From the NCBI RefSeq assembly GCF_026625825.1, contig NZ_CP113065.1, forward strand, positions 1,488,001 to 1,552,000: a stretch of 64,000 nucleotides of DNA. Direction: 5' to 3'. Shown piece after piece: positions 48,654 to 58,514 of this stretch. The DNA is from Pseudoxanthomonas sp. SL93. Its GTDB lineage: Bacteria > Pseudomonadota > Gammaproteobacteria > Xanthomonadales > Xanthomonadaceae. The position numbers and the translations under genes are program-made. Numbering within the stretch: the stretch's first letter is position 1; every line of letters begins with the position of its first letter. The notes beneath the pieces were generated by a model, which made no database searches, had not been told where the DNA came from, and worked only from the letters and a program-made list of their open reading frames with translations.

Positions 48654-48926
48654 ATGCCCCGCTACCTGATCGAACGCGACATCGAAGGCGCCGGCCTGAT
48701 GACGCCTGCCGAACTGAAGTCCGTTTCGCAGACGTCATGCAGCGTGTTGAACGAGCTGGGCCCGCAGGTCCAGTGGGAGCACAGCTACGTCACCGACGAC
48801 AAGGTCTATTGCGTCTATCGCGCGCCCAATGAGGCGCTGGTACGGGAGCACGCGCAGCGGGGTGGCTTCCCGGCCAACCGCATCTCGGTGGTGAGCAGCG
48901 TCATCGATCCGCTGACGGCCGAGTGA
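48654..48926 (+). CDS. DUF4242-family small protein
   Basis: 90 residues, ferredoxin-like fold of the DUF4242 type (SCO4226-like). MPRYLIERDIEGAGLMTPAEL and WEHSYVTDDKVYCVYRA match the family, in which metal binding has been reported; the ligands are not clear here. Strong RBS (CAAGGAGAACGCG). It forms a pair with the upstream methyltransferase (20 nt apart). Confidence 0.8.
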   Translation: MPRYLIERDIEGAGLMTPAELKSVSQTSCSVLNELGPQVQWEHSYVTDDKVYCVYRAPNEALVREHAQRGGFPANRISVVSSVIDPLTAE

Positions 48927-49032
48927 CGCCCGCGCGGGGCCGCCGTCACGGCTGCGGGGTGCGCAGGCGGTAAACTGTGCGTCCTGTGCGCTGGATACCC
49001 TGTATCCGGCGCTGCCGCTGTTTTGTGCGCCC

Positions 49033-52000
49033 ATGACCGACAAGAAAAGAACGCCTGCCTCCACCACCCCCGCCGCCATCCCGCCGCTGCCCCGCGGCAC
49101 GCAGTCGCGTGCCTGGTGGCGCGCGACTGCGTCACCGACCGCGCTGGCCTGGTTCATCGCCGCCGCCGCGCGGGCGCATGACGGGCCCGTGCTGGTGGTC
49201 GCACGCGACAACCACGACGCACACCAGATCGAAGCGGACCTGCACACCCTGATGGGCACCGATGCCGGCTTGCCGGTGGTGCCGTTCCCGGACTGGGAAA
49301 CCCTGCCCTACGACCAGTTCAGCCCCCATCCGGACATCGTCTCGCAGCGACTGTCCGCATTGCATCGGCTGCCCACGCTGAAGCAGGGCATCGTCGTGGT
49401 GCCGGTGCAGACGCTGATGCAGCGGTTGGCGCCGCTGCGCCATATCGCCGGGGGCAGCTTCGACTACCGCGTCGGCCAGCGACTGGATTTCGACGAAGAG
49501 AAACGCCGGCTGGAATCGGCCAGCTACCGCCACGTGCCGCAGGTGCTGGACCCGGGCGACTTCGCCGTGCGCGGCGGCCTGCTGGACGTCTACCCGATGG
49601 GCGCCGACGCGCCATTGCGCATCGAGCTGCTGGACGACAGCATCGATTCGATCCGCGAATTCGATCCGGAAACCCAGCGTTCACTTGAAAAGACCGACGC
49701 CGTGCAGCTGCTTCCCGGCCGCGAAGTGCCGCTGGACGAGCGCACGGTGGAACGCGCGATGACGCTGCTGCGCGACCGCTTCGACGTGGACACACGCCGC
49801 AGCGCGCTGTACCAGGACCTGAAGTCCGGTCATGCGCCTGCGGGCGTGGAGTACTACTTGCCACTGTTCTTCGACACCACCTCGACGTTGTTCGACTACC
49901 TGGGCGAACGCGTCATGCCGGTGCTCGGCGACGGATTCGGCGAGGCGGCAGAAGCGTTCTGGGCGCAGACGCAGAACCGCTACGAACAACGCCGGCACGA
50001 CATCGAGCGCCCGCTGCTGCCGCCGGACGAGTTGTACCTGCCGCCGGAAGCACTGCGCGAGCGCCTGAACCGTGGCGCGCGCGTGGAAGTCTGCGGCCCG
50101 CACCACACGCGGTATGCGGAGGCGCTGCCGCTGGGCGACCAGCCGCTGCCGCCCTTGCCGGTCGCGGCAAAGGATGCGCCGGCCGGTGAGGCGCTGAAAT
50201 CATTCCTGTCCCACTACCCCGGCCGCGTGATGATCGCCGCCGACTCGGCGGGTCGTCGCGAGGCGCTGCTGGAAGTGCTGCAGGCGTCGGAGCTGAAACC
50301 GGACGTGCTGGCGGACTTCGGCGCCTTCCGCCACGGCTCCTCACGCTTCGCGATCGGCGTGGCGCCACTGGAAGACGGTTTCGCGCTGGACGATCCGCGC
50401 TTCGCCGTGTTGACCGAGCGCCAGCTGTTCCCCGAGCGCGCCACGCAGGCGCACCGACGCAAGCGCACCGGCCGCGAACCGGAAGCGATCATCCGCGACC
50501 TGGGCGAACTGACCGAAGGCGCGCCGATCGTGCACGAGGACCATGGCGTGGGCCGCTACCGCGGCCTTATCGCGATGGATGTCGGCGGCATGCCGGGCGA
50601 GTTCCTCGAGATCGAGTACGCCAAGGGCGATCGCCTGTACGTGCCCGTGGCGCAGCTGCACCTGATCAGCCGCTATTCGGGCGCATCGGTGGAGACGGCA
50701 CCGCTGCATTCGCTGGGCGGCGAAGCCTGGGCCAAGGCCAAGAAGAAGGCGGCGGAAAAGGTCCGCGATGTCGCGGCGGAACTGCTGGAAATCCAGGCAC
50801 GCCGGCAGGCCCGTGCCGGCCTGGCGCTGCACCTGGACCGCGCGATGTACGAACCGTTCGCGGCCGGGTTCCCGTTCGAGGAGACGCCCGACCAGCACCA
50901 TGCCATCGAGTCGGTGATCCGCGACCTGGCCAGCAGCCAGCCGATGGACCGCGTGGTCTGCGGCGACGTCGGCTTCGGCAAGACCGAAGTCGCCGTGCGC
51001 GCCGCCTTCGCTGCCGCCAGCGCCGGCAAGCAGGTGGCGGTGCTGGTACCGACCACGCTGCTGGCCGAGCAGCATTACCGCAACTTCCGCGACCGCTTCG
51101 CCGACTGGCCGTTGAAGGTGGAAGTGCTGTCGCGCTTCAAGACCGCCAAGGAGATCAAGGCCGAACTGGAAAAGCTTGCCGACGGCAGGATCGACGTGAT
51201 CGTCGGCACGCACCGCCTGCTGCAGTCCGACGTGAAGTTCAAGGACCTGGGACTGGTGATCGTGGACGAGGAGCAACGCTTCGGCGTGCGCCAGAAGGAG
51301 GCGTTGAAGGCCCTGCGCGCCAACGTGCACCTGCTGACGCTGACCGCCACGCCCATCCCGCGCACGCTGAACATGGCCATGGCCGGCCTGCGCGACCTGT
51401 CCATCATCGCCACGCCGCCGGCCAACCGCATGGCGGTGCAGACCTTCGTCACGCCGTGGGACGGGGCGATGCTGAAGGAGGCCTTCGAGCGCGAACTGTC
51501 GCGCGGCGGCCAGGTGTACTTCCTGCACAACGACGTGGAAAGCATCGGCCGCATGCAGCGCGACCTGCAGGAACTGGTGCCCGAAGCGCGCATCGGCGTG
51601 GCACACGGACAGATGCCGGAACGCGAGCTGGAACAGGTGATGCTGGATTTCCAGAAGCAGCGCTTCAACGTGCTGCTGTGCACGACCATCATCGAGTCGG
51701 GCATCGACATTCCCAACGCCAACACCATCATCATGAACCGCGCCGACAAGTTCGGCCTGGCGCAGCTGCACCAGTTGCGCGGGCGCGTCGGCCGTTCGCA
51801 CCATCGCTCGTACGCTTACCTGGTGGTGCCGGACAAGCGCAGCATCACCGCCGATGCGCAACGCCGGCTGGAAGCCATTGCCTCGATGGACGAGCTGGGC
51901 GCGGGCTTCACCCTGGCCACGCACGATCTTGAGATCCGCGGCGCGGGCGAACTGCTGGGCGAGGACCAGAGCGGCCAGATGGCCGAGGTCGGCTTCAGCC

Positions 52001-52518
52001 TGTACACCGAGCTGCTGGAGCGCGCCGTGCGCTCGATCAAGGCCGGCCACCTGCCCGATGTCGACCTGGGCCAGGAACGCCGCGGCGCAGAGGTCGAACT
52101 CAACGTGCCGGCGCTGATCCCGGACGACTACCTGCCCGACGTGCACACGCGCCTGACGCTGTACAAGCGCATCAGCAGCGCGCGCGACAGGGACGAACTG
52201 CGCGACCTGCAGGTGGAGATGATCGACCGGTTCGGCCTGCTGCCGGATCCGGCCAAGTACCTGTTCGCCACCGCGGAATTGAAGCTTGCCGCCAATGCGC
52301 TGGGCATCCGCAAGCTGGAGCTGGGCGAAGCAGGCGGGCGCATCGTGTTCGAAAGCAAGCCCAACATCGACCCGATGGCGGTCATCCAGCTGATCCAGAA
52401 GCAACCGAAGCTCTACACGATGGACGGCCCCGACAAGCTGCGCATCAAGGTACCGCTGCCGGACGCGCCGGACCGCTTCAACGCGGCCAAGGGATTGCTG
52501 ACCACCCTGGCCACATGA
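49033..52518 (+). CDS. mfd: Transcription-repair coupling factor Mfd
   Basis: Removes stalled RNA polymerase at lesions and recruits UvrA; 1161 residues (E. coli 1148). UvrB-homology module (about 20-350), CarD-like RNA-polymerase-interacting domain (about 490-560), SF2 motor (about 600-960) with Walker A GDVGFGKTEVA and DEEQRFG as the DExx-like box, TRG/RecG motif, and C-terminal TRCF domain (about 1010-1110). Motif VI is LHQLRGRVGRSHHRSYAYL. It ends at a SMAG-like repeat. Confidence 0.97.
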   Translation: MTDKKRTPASTTPAAIPPLPRGTQSRAWWRATASPTALAWFIAAAARAHDGPVLVVARDNHDAHQIEADLHTLMGTDAGLPVVPFPDWETLPYDQFSPHPDIVSQRLSALHRLPTLKQGIVVVPVQTLMQRLAPLRHIAGGSFDYRVGQRLDFDEEKRRLESASYRHVPQVLDPGDFAVRGGLLDVYPMGADAPLRIELLDDSIDSIREFDPETQRSLEKTDAVQLLPGREVPLDERTVERAMTLLRDRFDVDTRRSALYQDLKSGHAPAGVEYYLPLFFDTTSTLFDYLGERVMPVLGDGFGEAAEAFWAQTQNRYEQRRHDIERPLLPPDELYLPPEALRERLNRGARVEVCGPHHTRYAEALPLGDQPLPPLPVAAKDAPAGEALKSFLSHYPGRVMIAADSAGRREALLEVLQASELKPDVLADFGAFRHGSSRFAIGVAPLEDGFALDDPRFAVLTERQLFPERATQAHRRKRTGREPEAIIRDLGELTEGAPIVHEDHGVGRYRGLIAMDVGGMPGEFLEIEYAKGDRLYVPVAQLHLISRYSGASVETAPLHSLGGEAWAKAKKKAAEKVRDVAAELLEIQARRQARAGLALHLDRAMYEPFAAGFPFEETPDQHHAIESVIRDLASSQPMDRVVCGDVGFGKTEVAVRAAFAAASAGKQVAVLVPTTLLAEQHYRNFRDRFADWPLKVEVLSRFKTAKEIKAELEKLADGRIDVIVGTHRLLQSDVKFKDLGLVIVDEEQRFGVRQKEALKALRANVHLLTLTATPIPRTLNMAMAGLRDLSIIATPPANRMAVQTFVTPWDGAMLKEAFERELSRGGQVYFLHNDVESIGRMQRDLQELVPEARIGVAHGQMPERELEQVMLDFQKQRFNVLLCTTIIESGIDIPNANTIIMNRADKFGLAQLHQLRGRVGRSHHRSYAYLVVPDKRSITADAQRRLEAIASMDELGAGFTLATHDLEIRGAGELLGEDQSGQMAEVGFSLYTELLERAVRSIKAGHLPDVDLGQERRGAEVELNVPALIPDDYLPDVHTRLTLYKRISSARDRDELRDLQVEMIDRFGLLPDPAKYLFATAELKLAANALGIRKLELGEAGGRIVFESKPNIDPMAVIQLIQKQPKLYTMDGPDKLRIKVPLPDAPDRFNAAKGLLTTLAT

Positions 52519-52522
52519 CCAC

Positions 52523-52588
52523 GTAGCGTGCGCCACGCGCACGATGCGCGGTTTGGCATCGTGCGGTCGTGCGCTTGGCGCACGCTAC
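52523..52588. repeat. SMAG/REP-like palindromic element
   Basis: Starts GTAG and ends CTAC. Outer arms GTAGCGTGCGCC / TTGGCGCACGCTAC pair nearly fully, and an inner palindrome CGCACGATGC / GCATCGTGCG sits around 52538-52565. This fits a pair of inverted GTAG-headed REP elements as described in Stenotrophomonas. It lies between mfd and a convergent gene and may act as a transcript end. Confidence 0.75.
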
Positions 52589-54132
52589 AGCTGCGACTCG
52601 ATCGGCAGCCAACCGATCATGCGCGCCATGCCACGGCGCCACACGCTGGCTTCCGGCTCGCGATGCCAGACACGCGGCGGCGAGGTGGACCCGTCGTGCC
52701 AGCGGAGTTCGCCGCCCTGGAGCTGCACGCGGTAACTCTTGTCGGGCGCGATCTTGCCCTGGTAGCTGCGCAGCAGTTCGGCGGTGAGTGCACGGTCATG
52801 GAACAGCACGCCCATCTCGGTGTTCAGGCTGACCGAACGCGGGTCCATGTTGAACGACCCCACGAAGCCGGTTTCCGCATCCATGGCGAATGCCTTGGTG
52901 TGCAGGCTGGCGCCGCTCGAGCCGAACAGGCTGCTGTCCTGGTCGCCATGCGGCATCAGTTCGAACAGCGTCACGCCACCCTCCAGCAGCGGTACGCGGT
53001 ACGGCGCATATCCACCGTGCACCGCCATCACGTCATTGGCCGCCAGCGAGTTGGTCAGCACGCTGACGTCCACTCCCTGCGCGCGCTTGTTGGTCAACCA
53101 CGCCGCCCCCTCGTCGCCCGGCACGAAGTAAGGCGATATCAGGCGCAGTTCACGGCGGGCGGCATTCATCTCGCGCCCCAGCGTGGTCACCAGCCACGCG
53201 GACTTTCCGTCGCCCTTGCCCTTGGCAGGCGGATCGGAATGCACGCTGATCCGATCGGACCAGTGGAATGTCCCGCCACCGGCCAGCGCACGCATGCCTG
53301 GCGATTGGCGCAGGCGCTGCACATACGGGCCCGCCTGTGCGGAACGGTAGCCGGCATCGCCATGCTTGCGCAGCCGTTCCAGTGCGTCATCGTCCGCCCG
53401 GGTCAATGCCTCCAGCGGGATCACCGCGGCACTGTTCCAGAACGCGTCGAAGATGGCCTCGGTCTGTTGCACGGCCGGACCCAGCAGCACCGCGTCCAGG
53501 TCCATGAAGTTGGTGGCGGCGGACGCATCGAAATACTCGTCGCCGATGTTTCGCCCCCCGACCACGGCGACGCGGCCGTCGACGATCCAGGCCTTGTTGT
53601 GCATGCGCCGGTTCATGCTGACAGGTCGCAGCACCATTTCCAGCGCGCGCCCGACCGTGCCGTCGCGGCTGCGCGACGGGTTGAACAGGCGCACCTCGAC
53701 GTTCCGGTGCCGGTCCAGCGCCGCCAGTTCCGAATCCTTGCCATGCGCGGTCATGTCGTCCAGCAGCAGGCGCACGCGCACGCCGCGATCGGCGGCGCGC
53801 AGCAGTTCGTAGTTCAGCAGGTTGCCGGTGAAGTCCTGGTTCCAGATGTAGTACTGCAGGTCCAGGCTGCGGCCAGCGGCGCGCGCGGTCGCCGCACGCA
53901 CGGTGAAGGCATCCAGGTTGTCGGCCAGCAGGGCAACGCCGCTCTCGCCGGCATGCGTCTGCAGCAGGTCCGACACGGCACGGTCCAGGGGTGTCGCCGC
54001 CGCGACAGGCAATGCCTGCGAGGCCGCGCCGCGCGCGCGTTCGGCGAAGCGGCCGTAGCTGTATAGCGCCGCCCACGACAGCAGCGGCAGCAGCAATGCC
54101 ACCAGGCCCATGCCGCGCAAGATCCGACGCAT
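52585..54132 (-). CDS. Phospholipase D-family cardiolipin synthase-like protein
   Basis: 515 residues; N-terminal membrane segment (MGLVALLLPLLSWAALYSYG). Two HKD catalytic motifs: MHNKAWIVDGRVAVVGGRN and LHTKAFAMDAETGFVGSFN (Asp after Lys by 4-5). This is the layout of ClsC-like cardiolipin synthases and periplasmic PLDs; which phospholipid is used is not shown. The start MRRILRGMG follows GAGGGGGTG on the minus strand. It ends inside the SMAG-like repeat and converges on mfd. Confidence 0.85.
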   Translation of the reverse strand: MRRILRGMGLVALLLPLLSWAALYSYGRFAERARGAASQALPVAAATPLDRAVSDLLQTHAGESGVALLADNLDAFTVRAATARAAGRSLDLQYYIWNQDFTGNLLNYELLRAADRGVRVRLLLDDMTAHGKDSELAALDRHRNVEVRLFNPSRSRDGTVGRALEMVLRPVSMNRRMHNKAWIVDGRVAVVGGRNIGDEYFDASAATNFMDLDAVLLGPAVQQTEAIFDAFWNSAAVIPLEALTRADDDALERLRKHGDAGYRSAQAGPYVQRLRQSPGMRALAGGGTFHWSDRISVHSDPPAKGKGDGKSAWLVTTLGREMNAARRELRLISPYFVPGDEGAAWLTNKRAQGVDVSVLTNSLAANDVMAVHGGYAPYRVPLLEGGVTLFELMPHGDQDSSLFGSSGASLHTKAFAMDAETGFVGSFNMDPRSVSLNTEMGVLFHDRALTAELLRSYQGKIAPDKSYRVQLQGGELRWHDGSTSPPRVWHREPEASVWRRGMARMIGWLPIESQL

Positions 54133-54232
54133 ACCACCCCCTCTGGAAACCCTCGCCATCCTAACGCCTGCCGCACTTGCGCCGCGTGCAGGGACATTGC
54201 AGGCTGGCGCCGCCCACCCGACCGCCCTGGCC

Positions 54233-54781
54233 ATGCACCCCATTCCATACCGGAAACTCCTGCCCGTCGCGATGCTGTTGCTGTCCATGCTGTTCGCCGC
54301 AGGCTGTGCCACCACGCCGCCCCCGGATGACGGCGGCGTGCTGTTCATCGTGGTGCGGCATGCCGAAAAGGCCAAGGACGATCCCGACAATCCCAGCCTA
54401 TCGGCGGCAGGACAGGCACGCGCCGCAGCGCTGGCCCAGCGGCTCGCCGACCAGCCGCTGCGCGCGGTATACGCCACCGAGTTCCGCCGCACCCAGCAGA
54501 CCGCACAGCCCACCGCCAGCGCGCACGGGCTGCCGGTGTCCGCCTACTACGCGAAGGGCGCGGCGAGCGAAACGGCGGCACGCTGGAAACAGCAGCACGT
54601 GCGCGGCGCCGTGCTCGTCGTCGGCCACAGCAACACGGTGCCGGACCTGGTCGCCGCGCTCTGCGCCTGCAACGTCGCCCCGATGGACGACACCGAATAC
54701 GACCGCCTGTCACTGGTGCGCATCAACGCGCAAGGCGAGGCCACGCTGGACGTGCAGACCTACGGTAGCGGCCCGCCGTGA
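54233..54781 (+). CDS. Lipoprotein histidine phosphatase (SixA-like)
   Basis: 182 residues. A lipoprotein signal MLLLSMLFAAGC shows a lipobox (AAGC), so it is likely anchored in the inner or outer membrane facing the periplasm. The histidine phosphatase motif IVVRHAEKAKDDPDNP starts the domain, with the second His in VVGHSNTVPDL and a Glu in YATEFRRTQQT. Phosphohistidine or small phosphoester hydrolysis is inferred. Divergent from the PLD-like gene, 100 nt apart. Confidence 0.82.
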   Translation: MHPIPYRKLLPVAMLLLSMLFAAGCATTPPPDDGGVLFIVVRHAEKAKDDPDNPSLSAAGQARAAALAQRLADQPLRAVYATEFRRTQQTAQPTASAHGLPVSAYYAKGAASETAARWKQQHVRGAVLVVGHSNTVPDLVAALCACNVAPMDDTEYDRLSLVRINAQGEATLDVQTYGSGPP

Positions 54782-54973
54782 CGCAGGCGACCGGCCACAG
54801 GCTTCCCAGGCCGACAGCGACCCGCGGCGCGGCCCGCTTCCACCGCGAGCTCGACGAGTGGCGGCTCGCCGCATGCCCCCGATTGGGGATGACACGCAAC
54901 GGACCGTTTCCGTAATGTCATCGGTGCACATCCACACCCATGCCATGCTTGGCCCCTCGCCGGAGGACTCCCC

Positions 54974-55837
54974 ATGACCACGATCATCTCGCCCCGCGTG
55001 CACGACCTGGGCGGCGGCTTCAACGTACGTCGCGCCGTACCCAGCCTGCAGGCCCGCAGCGTGGGACCTTTCGTGTTCGTCGATCACATGGGGCCGGCGG
55101 TGTTCGAGCCCGGCCGCGGCATCGACGTGCGCCCGCACCCGCACATCGGCCTGGCGACGGTGACCTTCCTGTGGTCCGGCGCCATCAACCACAAGGACAC
55201 GCTGGGTTCGGAACAGGTCATCACGCCGGGCGACGTCAACTGGATGACCGCCGGCCGTGGCATCGCGCATTCCGAACGCACGCCGGGTGACGTCCGTGGC
55301 GGGCAGCACGACGTGCACGGCATGCAGACCTGGGTGGCGTTGCCGAAATCCTCGGAAGAAGTCGCGCCGGAGTTCCATCACCATGCCGCCGCGACACTGC
55401 CGGTGATCGAGCGCGCGGGTGCGCGCCTGCGCGTGATCGCCGGCACCGCCTACGGTGAGGAATCGCCGGTGAAGGTGTTCAGCGGCACGTTCAACGTGGC
55501 GGTGGACCTGGCGCCCGATGCCGAACTGGCGATCGATGCGGGCCATGTCGAACGTGCGCTGTACATACTGGAAGGCGATGCGCAGGTGGACGGTGCCGAC
55601 ATCCCGGAGAAGCACCTGGTGGTGTTCGACCCCGGCAGCCGCCCCGTGTTGCGCGCCAAGACGCCGGTGAAGGGGCTGCTGATGGGCGGCGAACCGCTGG
55701 ATGCACCGCGCCACATGTGGTGGAACTTCGTCTCGAGCTCCAAGGAACGCATCGAACAGGCCAAGCAGGACTGGCTGGACGGGCGTTTCGGGCACGTGCC
55801 GGGCGAAAGCGAATTCATCCCCCTGCCCGACCGCTGA
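54974..55837 (+). CDS. Pirin-family protein 1
   Basis: 287-residue two-cupin pirin. Metal-binding residues sit in [12 protein letters not shown] (His, His) and [11 protein letters not shown] (His, Glu), the human pirin pattern. In bacteria some pirins act as quercetin dioxygenases or redox-linked regulators; the role here is not determined. The ATG follows GGAGGACTCCCC. It is upstream of aqpZ by 148 nt. Confidence 0.88.
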   Translation: MTTIISPRVHDLGGGFNVRRAVPSLQARSVGPFVFVDHMGPAVFEPGRGIDVRPHPHIGLATVTFLWSGAINHKDTLGSEQVITPGDVNWMTAGRGIAHSERTPGDVRGGQHDVHGMQTWVALPKSSEEVAPEFHHHAAATLPVIERAGARLRVIAGTAYGEESPVKVFSGTFNVAVDLAPDAELAIDAGHVERALYILEGDAQVDGADIPEKHLVVFDPGSRPVLRAKTPVKGLLMGGEPLDAPRHMWWNFVSSSKERIEQAKQDWLDGRFGHVPGESEFIPLPDR

Positions 55838-55985
55838 CCGCGTCGCGGCGGGCGTAATTGTCAGTCTTGCTGCACTAGCGTTTGAATGCGGCCGCCGTAA
55901 CGCAAAGCAAACACTTCCGCCCGAGTGCTTCCGCTATGTTGCCCGCACCGCCGCGTGGCGGTTCCGACAAGGCATGGGGGTTCCA

Positions 55986-56708
55986 ATGAATCTTGCGAAG
56001 AAGCTGACGGCCGAGTTCCTCGGGACGTTCTGGCTGGTGCTCGGCGGCTGCGGCAGCGCGGTGCTGGCGGCCAACTTCGGCGGTGACGGCAACCCGCTGG
56101 GCATCGGCCTGCTGGGCGTGTCGCTGGCGTTCGGCCTGACGGTGCTGACCGGCGCCTACGCCTTCGGCCACATTTCCGGCGGCCATTTCAATCCCGCAGT
56201 GAGCGTCGGCCTGTGGGCCGGTGGCCGGTTCCCGGTCCGCGAGCTGGTGCCGTACGTGGTGGCGCAGGTGATCGGCGGCCTGGCGGCCGGCTTCATCCTC
56301 ATGCAGATCGCGCAGGGCGCGGGTACCTTCACCACGGACCCGAACGCGGCGGGCGTGTTCGCCAGCAACGGCTATGGGGCGATGTCGCCCGGCGGCTACT
56401 CGGTGGCGGCGGCCTTCCTGACCGAGGTGGTGCTGACCGCGTTCTTCCTGATCGTCATCATGGGCGCTACCCACAGGCGCGCGCCGCCGGGCTTCGCGCC
56501 CATCGCCATCGGCCTGGCGCTGACGCTGATCCACCTGATCAGCATTCCCGTCACCAATACCTCGGTGAACCCGGCCCGCTCCACCGGCGTGGCGCTGTTC
56601 GCCGGCCCGGCCGCGATCGGCCAGCTGTGGCTGTTCTGGCTGGCGCCCGTCCTGGGCGGCCTGATCGGCGGCATGCTGTACGGCTGGCTGGGTCGCGACA
56701 ACGACTGA
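55986..56708 (+). CDS. aqpZ: Aquaporin Z
   Basis: Water channel of the inner membrane, 240 residues (E. coli 231), six membrane segments. Both NPA loops are intact: [11 protein letters not shown] and [10 protein letters not shown]; the Arg after NPA gives the selectivity filter of a water-specific channel (R in NPARS). The start [15 protein letters not shown] follows GGGGGTT. An in-frame reading upstream overlaps pirin 1 and is not coding. A G/C hairpin follows the stop. Confidence 0.95.
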   Translation: MNLAKKLTAEFLGTFWLVLGGCGSAVLAANFGGDGNPLGIGLLGVSLAFGLTVLTGAYAFGHISGGHFNPAVSVGLWAGGRFPVRELVPYVVAQVIGGLAAGFILMQIAQGAGTFTTDPNAAGVFASNGYGAMSPGGYSVAAAFLTEVVLTAFFLIVIMGATHRRAPPGFAPIAIGLALTLIHLISIPVTNTSVNPARSTGVALFAGPAAIGQLWLFWLAPVLGGLIGGMLYGWLGRDND

Positions 56709-56717
56709 GCCCACGGC

Positions 56718-56749
56718 CTGCGGTCCGGCGCACACCCGCCGGGCCGCAG
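56718..56749 (+). other. Hairpin after aqpZ
   Basis: 13-bp stem CTGCGGTCCGGCG/CGCCGGGCCGCAG with a single T-G, no U-run. Possible transcript end or stabiliser. The following 200 nt to the next gene show no other gene. Confidence 0.4.
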
Positions 56750-56961
56750 CGTGCCGTGCATCGCCCCGCCATTCCCCCGCGTTGCCTTGCAGTGCAGCAT
56801 GGGCTATGGTCTGTGCAACTGCCGGGGGAAATCGGCAGGGAACGCCGTGGAACGCCTGGGGAGGCGAACGGTCCGGACCTCACGGTCCACGCCACGACGG
56901 TCCGTAGTGACGCCCGCACCAACCATCTGCCACGCCGTGGCGATTGTCCAGGGGATGCCTC

Positions 56962-57429
56962 ATGAAGACCTTGCCTGCGTTCTGCCTGCTCCTGCTGTCC
57001 GTGTCCGCGCCCGCGTGGGCGCAGCAGACACCGCCCTGTCCCACCTTGCCGACCAACGCCGAACTGCAATGGGAGCAGCGCGGCGACCACAGCTACATCG
57101 CGTGCAAGGCGGTGACGGCCGACGGACGGCAGGTGCTCAATGTCATGCTGACCTCGCGTGATCCCAAGATCAGCCTGGAGCGCGGTTTGCGCGCGGAGGA
57201 AGGCAACTTCTCCGGCCGCGAGATGTACTGGTACCGCCCCGACCTGGGCGGGCGCAACATGCCCGGCATGGAATCGCGCCGCATCACGGTGGTCAAACTG
57301 GGCAAGGACCAGTACGCGCAGGTCTGGATCAACGCCGAATCGCCGGCCGAACTGGCGACGCTGCGCTCGCTGGCACAGCAGCTGGATGTCAGCGCGGCCA
57401 GCGCCACGCTGCTGTCCGCGGGGCGCTGA
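56962..57429 (+). CDS. Small secreted protein, unknown function
   Basis: 155 residues; a clear signal peptide (MKTLPAFCLLLLSVSAPAWA, cleavage before QQ) directs it to the periplasm. The mature part has two cysteines (PPCPT, IACKAV) that could form one disulfide, and a beta-rich section with REMYWYRPD. I do not recognise the family. The Met at 56962 was chosen for the signal; a Met 6 codons earlier is possible. 43 nt from a convergent pirin gene. Confidence 0.75.
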   Translation: MKTLPAFCLLLLSVSAPAWAQQTPPCPTLPTNAELQWEQRGDHSYIACKAVTADGRQVLNVMLTSRDPKISLERGLRAEEGNFSGREMYWYRPDLGGRNMPGMESRRITVVKLGKDQYAQVWINAESPAELATLRSLAQQLDVSAASATLLSAGR

Positions 57430-57472
57430 GACCGGAGTATCGCGAGGCGCGACAGCGCCCCGCGTCATGACG

Positions 57473-58333
57473 TCAGAAGCGGCCTTCCTGGAAATCGACG
57501 AAGGCCTGCATCAGCTCCTGCCGGGTGTTCATCACGAACGGACCATGCCGCATCACCGGCTCGCGCAGCGGGCGCCCGGCGACCAGGATCAAGCGCGCGG
57601 GTTCGCGACCGGCACGCACTGACACGCGATCGCCGCCGCCCAGCACGCCCATCTCGTGCGTCTCGAGCGCACGCGCGTCATCGCCGTCACCCACCGTCAC
57701 CGCGCCCTCGAACACATAGGCGAATGCGTTGTGGCCTTCCGGCAGCGTGTACTGCCACGCCTGCCCGGCCTGCAGGCCGACGTCCAGGTAGACCGGATCG
57801 GTGGCGGGCTGCGAGATCGGACCGGTCGTATCGCCCACGACGCCGGCGATGACCTTCACCTCGACGCCCTGGGCGGGATGCGCCACGGGGATATGGTCGG
57901 GGGCGAATTCCTGGTACTTCGGCGCCGTCATCTTGTCGCGTGCCGGCAGGTTCACCCAGAGCTGGAAGCCGCGCATGCGCCCGGACTCCTGCTCCGGCAT
58001 TTCCGAATGGATGAGTCCTCGGCCGGCCGTCATCCACTGCACGGCACCGGGGGTCAACAGGCCCTCGTTGCCATGGTTGTCGCGATGGCGCATGCGGCCA
58101 TCCAGCATGTACGTGACCGTCTCGAACCCGCGATGCGGATGCTCGGGAAAGCCCCCCAGGTAGTCCTCCGCCTTGTCGGTGCCGAACTCGTCCAGCAGCA
58201 GGAAGGGATCCAGGTCGGGCAGGTCGGGCCCGCCGATCACGCGCGTCAGCTTCACGCCCGCACCGTCGGACGTGGCACGGCCGCGCACCTTGCGGATCAC
58301 GCGGGCGGAAGGGGTATCGGTCAGGGTGCTCAT
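57473..58333 (-). CDS. Pirin-family protein 2
   Basis: 286-residue pirin (two-cupin) with metal residues in EHPHRGFETVTYM and GRGLIHSEMPE. It is a different lineage from the pirin at 54974: only the metal blocks and general layout agree, so it is not a recent duplicate. Converges with the secreted-protein gene 43 nt away. The 181 nt between it and the aldehyde dehydrogenase gene hold no gene I can see. Function unknown. Confidence 0.88.
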   Translation of the reverse strand: MSTLTDTPSARVIRKVRGRATSDGAGVKLTRVIGGPDLPDLDPFLLLDEFGTDKAEDYLGGFPEHPHRGFETVTYMLDGRMRHRDNHGNEGLLTPGAVQWMTAGRGLIHSEMPEQESGRMRGFQLWVNLPARDKMTAPKYQEFAPDHIPVAHPAQGVEVKVIAGVVGDTTGPISQPATDPVYLDVGLQAGQAWQYTLPEGHNAFAYVFEGAVTVGDGDDARALETHEMGVLGGGDRVSVRAGREPARLILVAGRPLREPVMRHGPFVMNTRQELMQAFVDFQEGRF

Positions 58334-58514
58334 GGCGCCTCCAGTTCAACTGCCGACAAGATGGCACCGGCGTGGCCGCTTCGGAACGCCGATCACCGTA
58401 ACCATCCGTTCCACCGGTGGATCATCCGCATGCGATGTGGCGCGACGTCGCGAAACCACCACTCCCGCATGGCCTCGCGACTCACGTCGCTCCCGCCGCG
58501 GCTATCCACACACC

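Noticed and set aside
50341..52542. 733-codon minus-strand reading opposite mfd
   Set aside because: Mirror of mfd; no motif.
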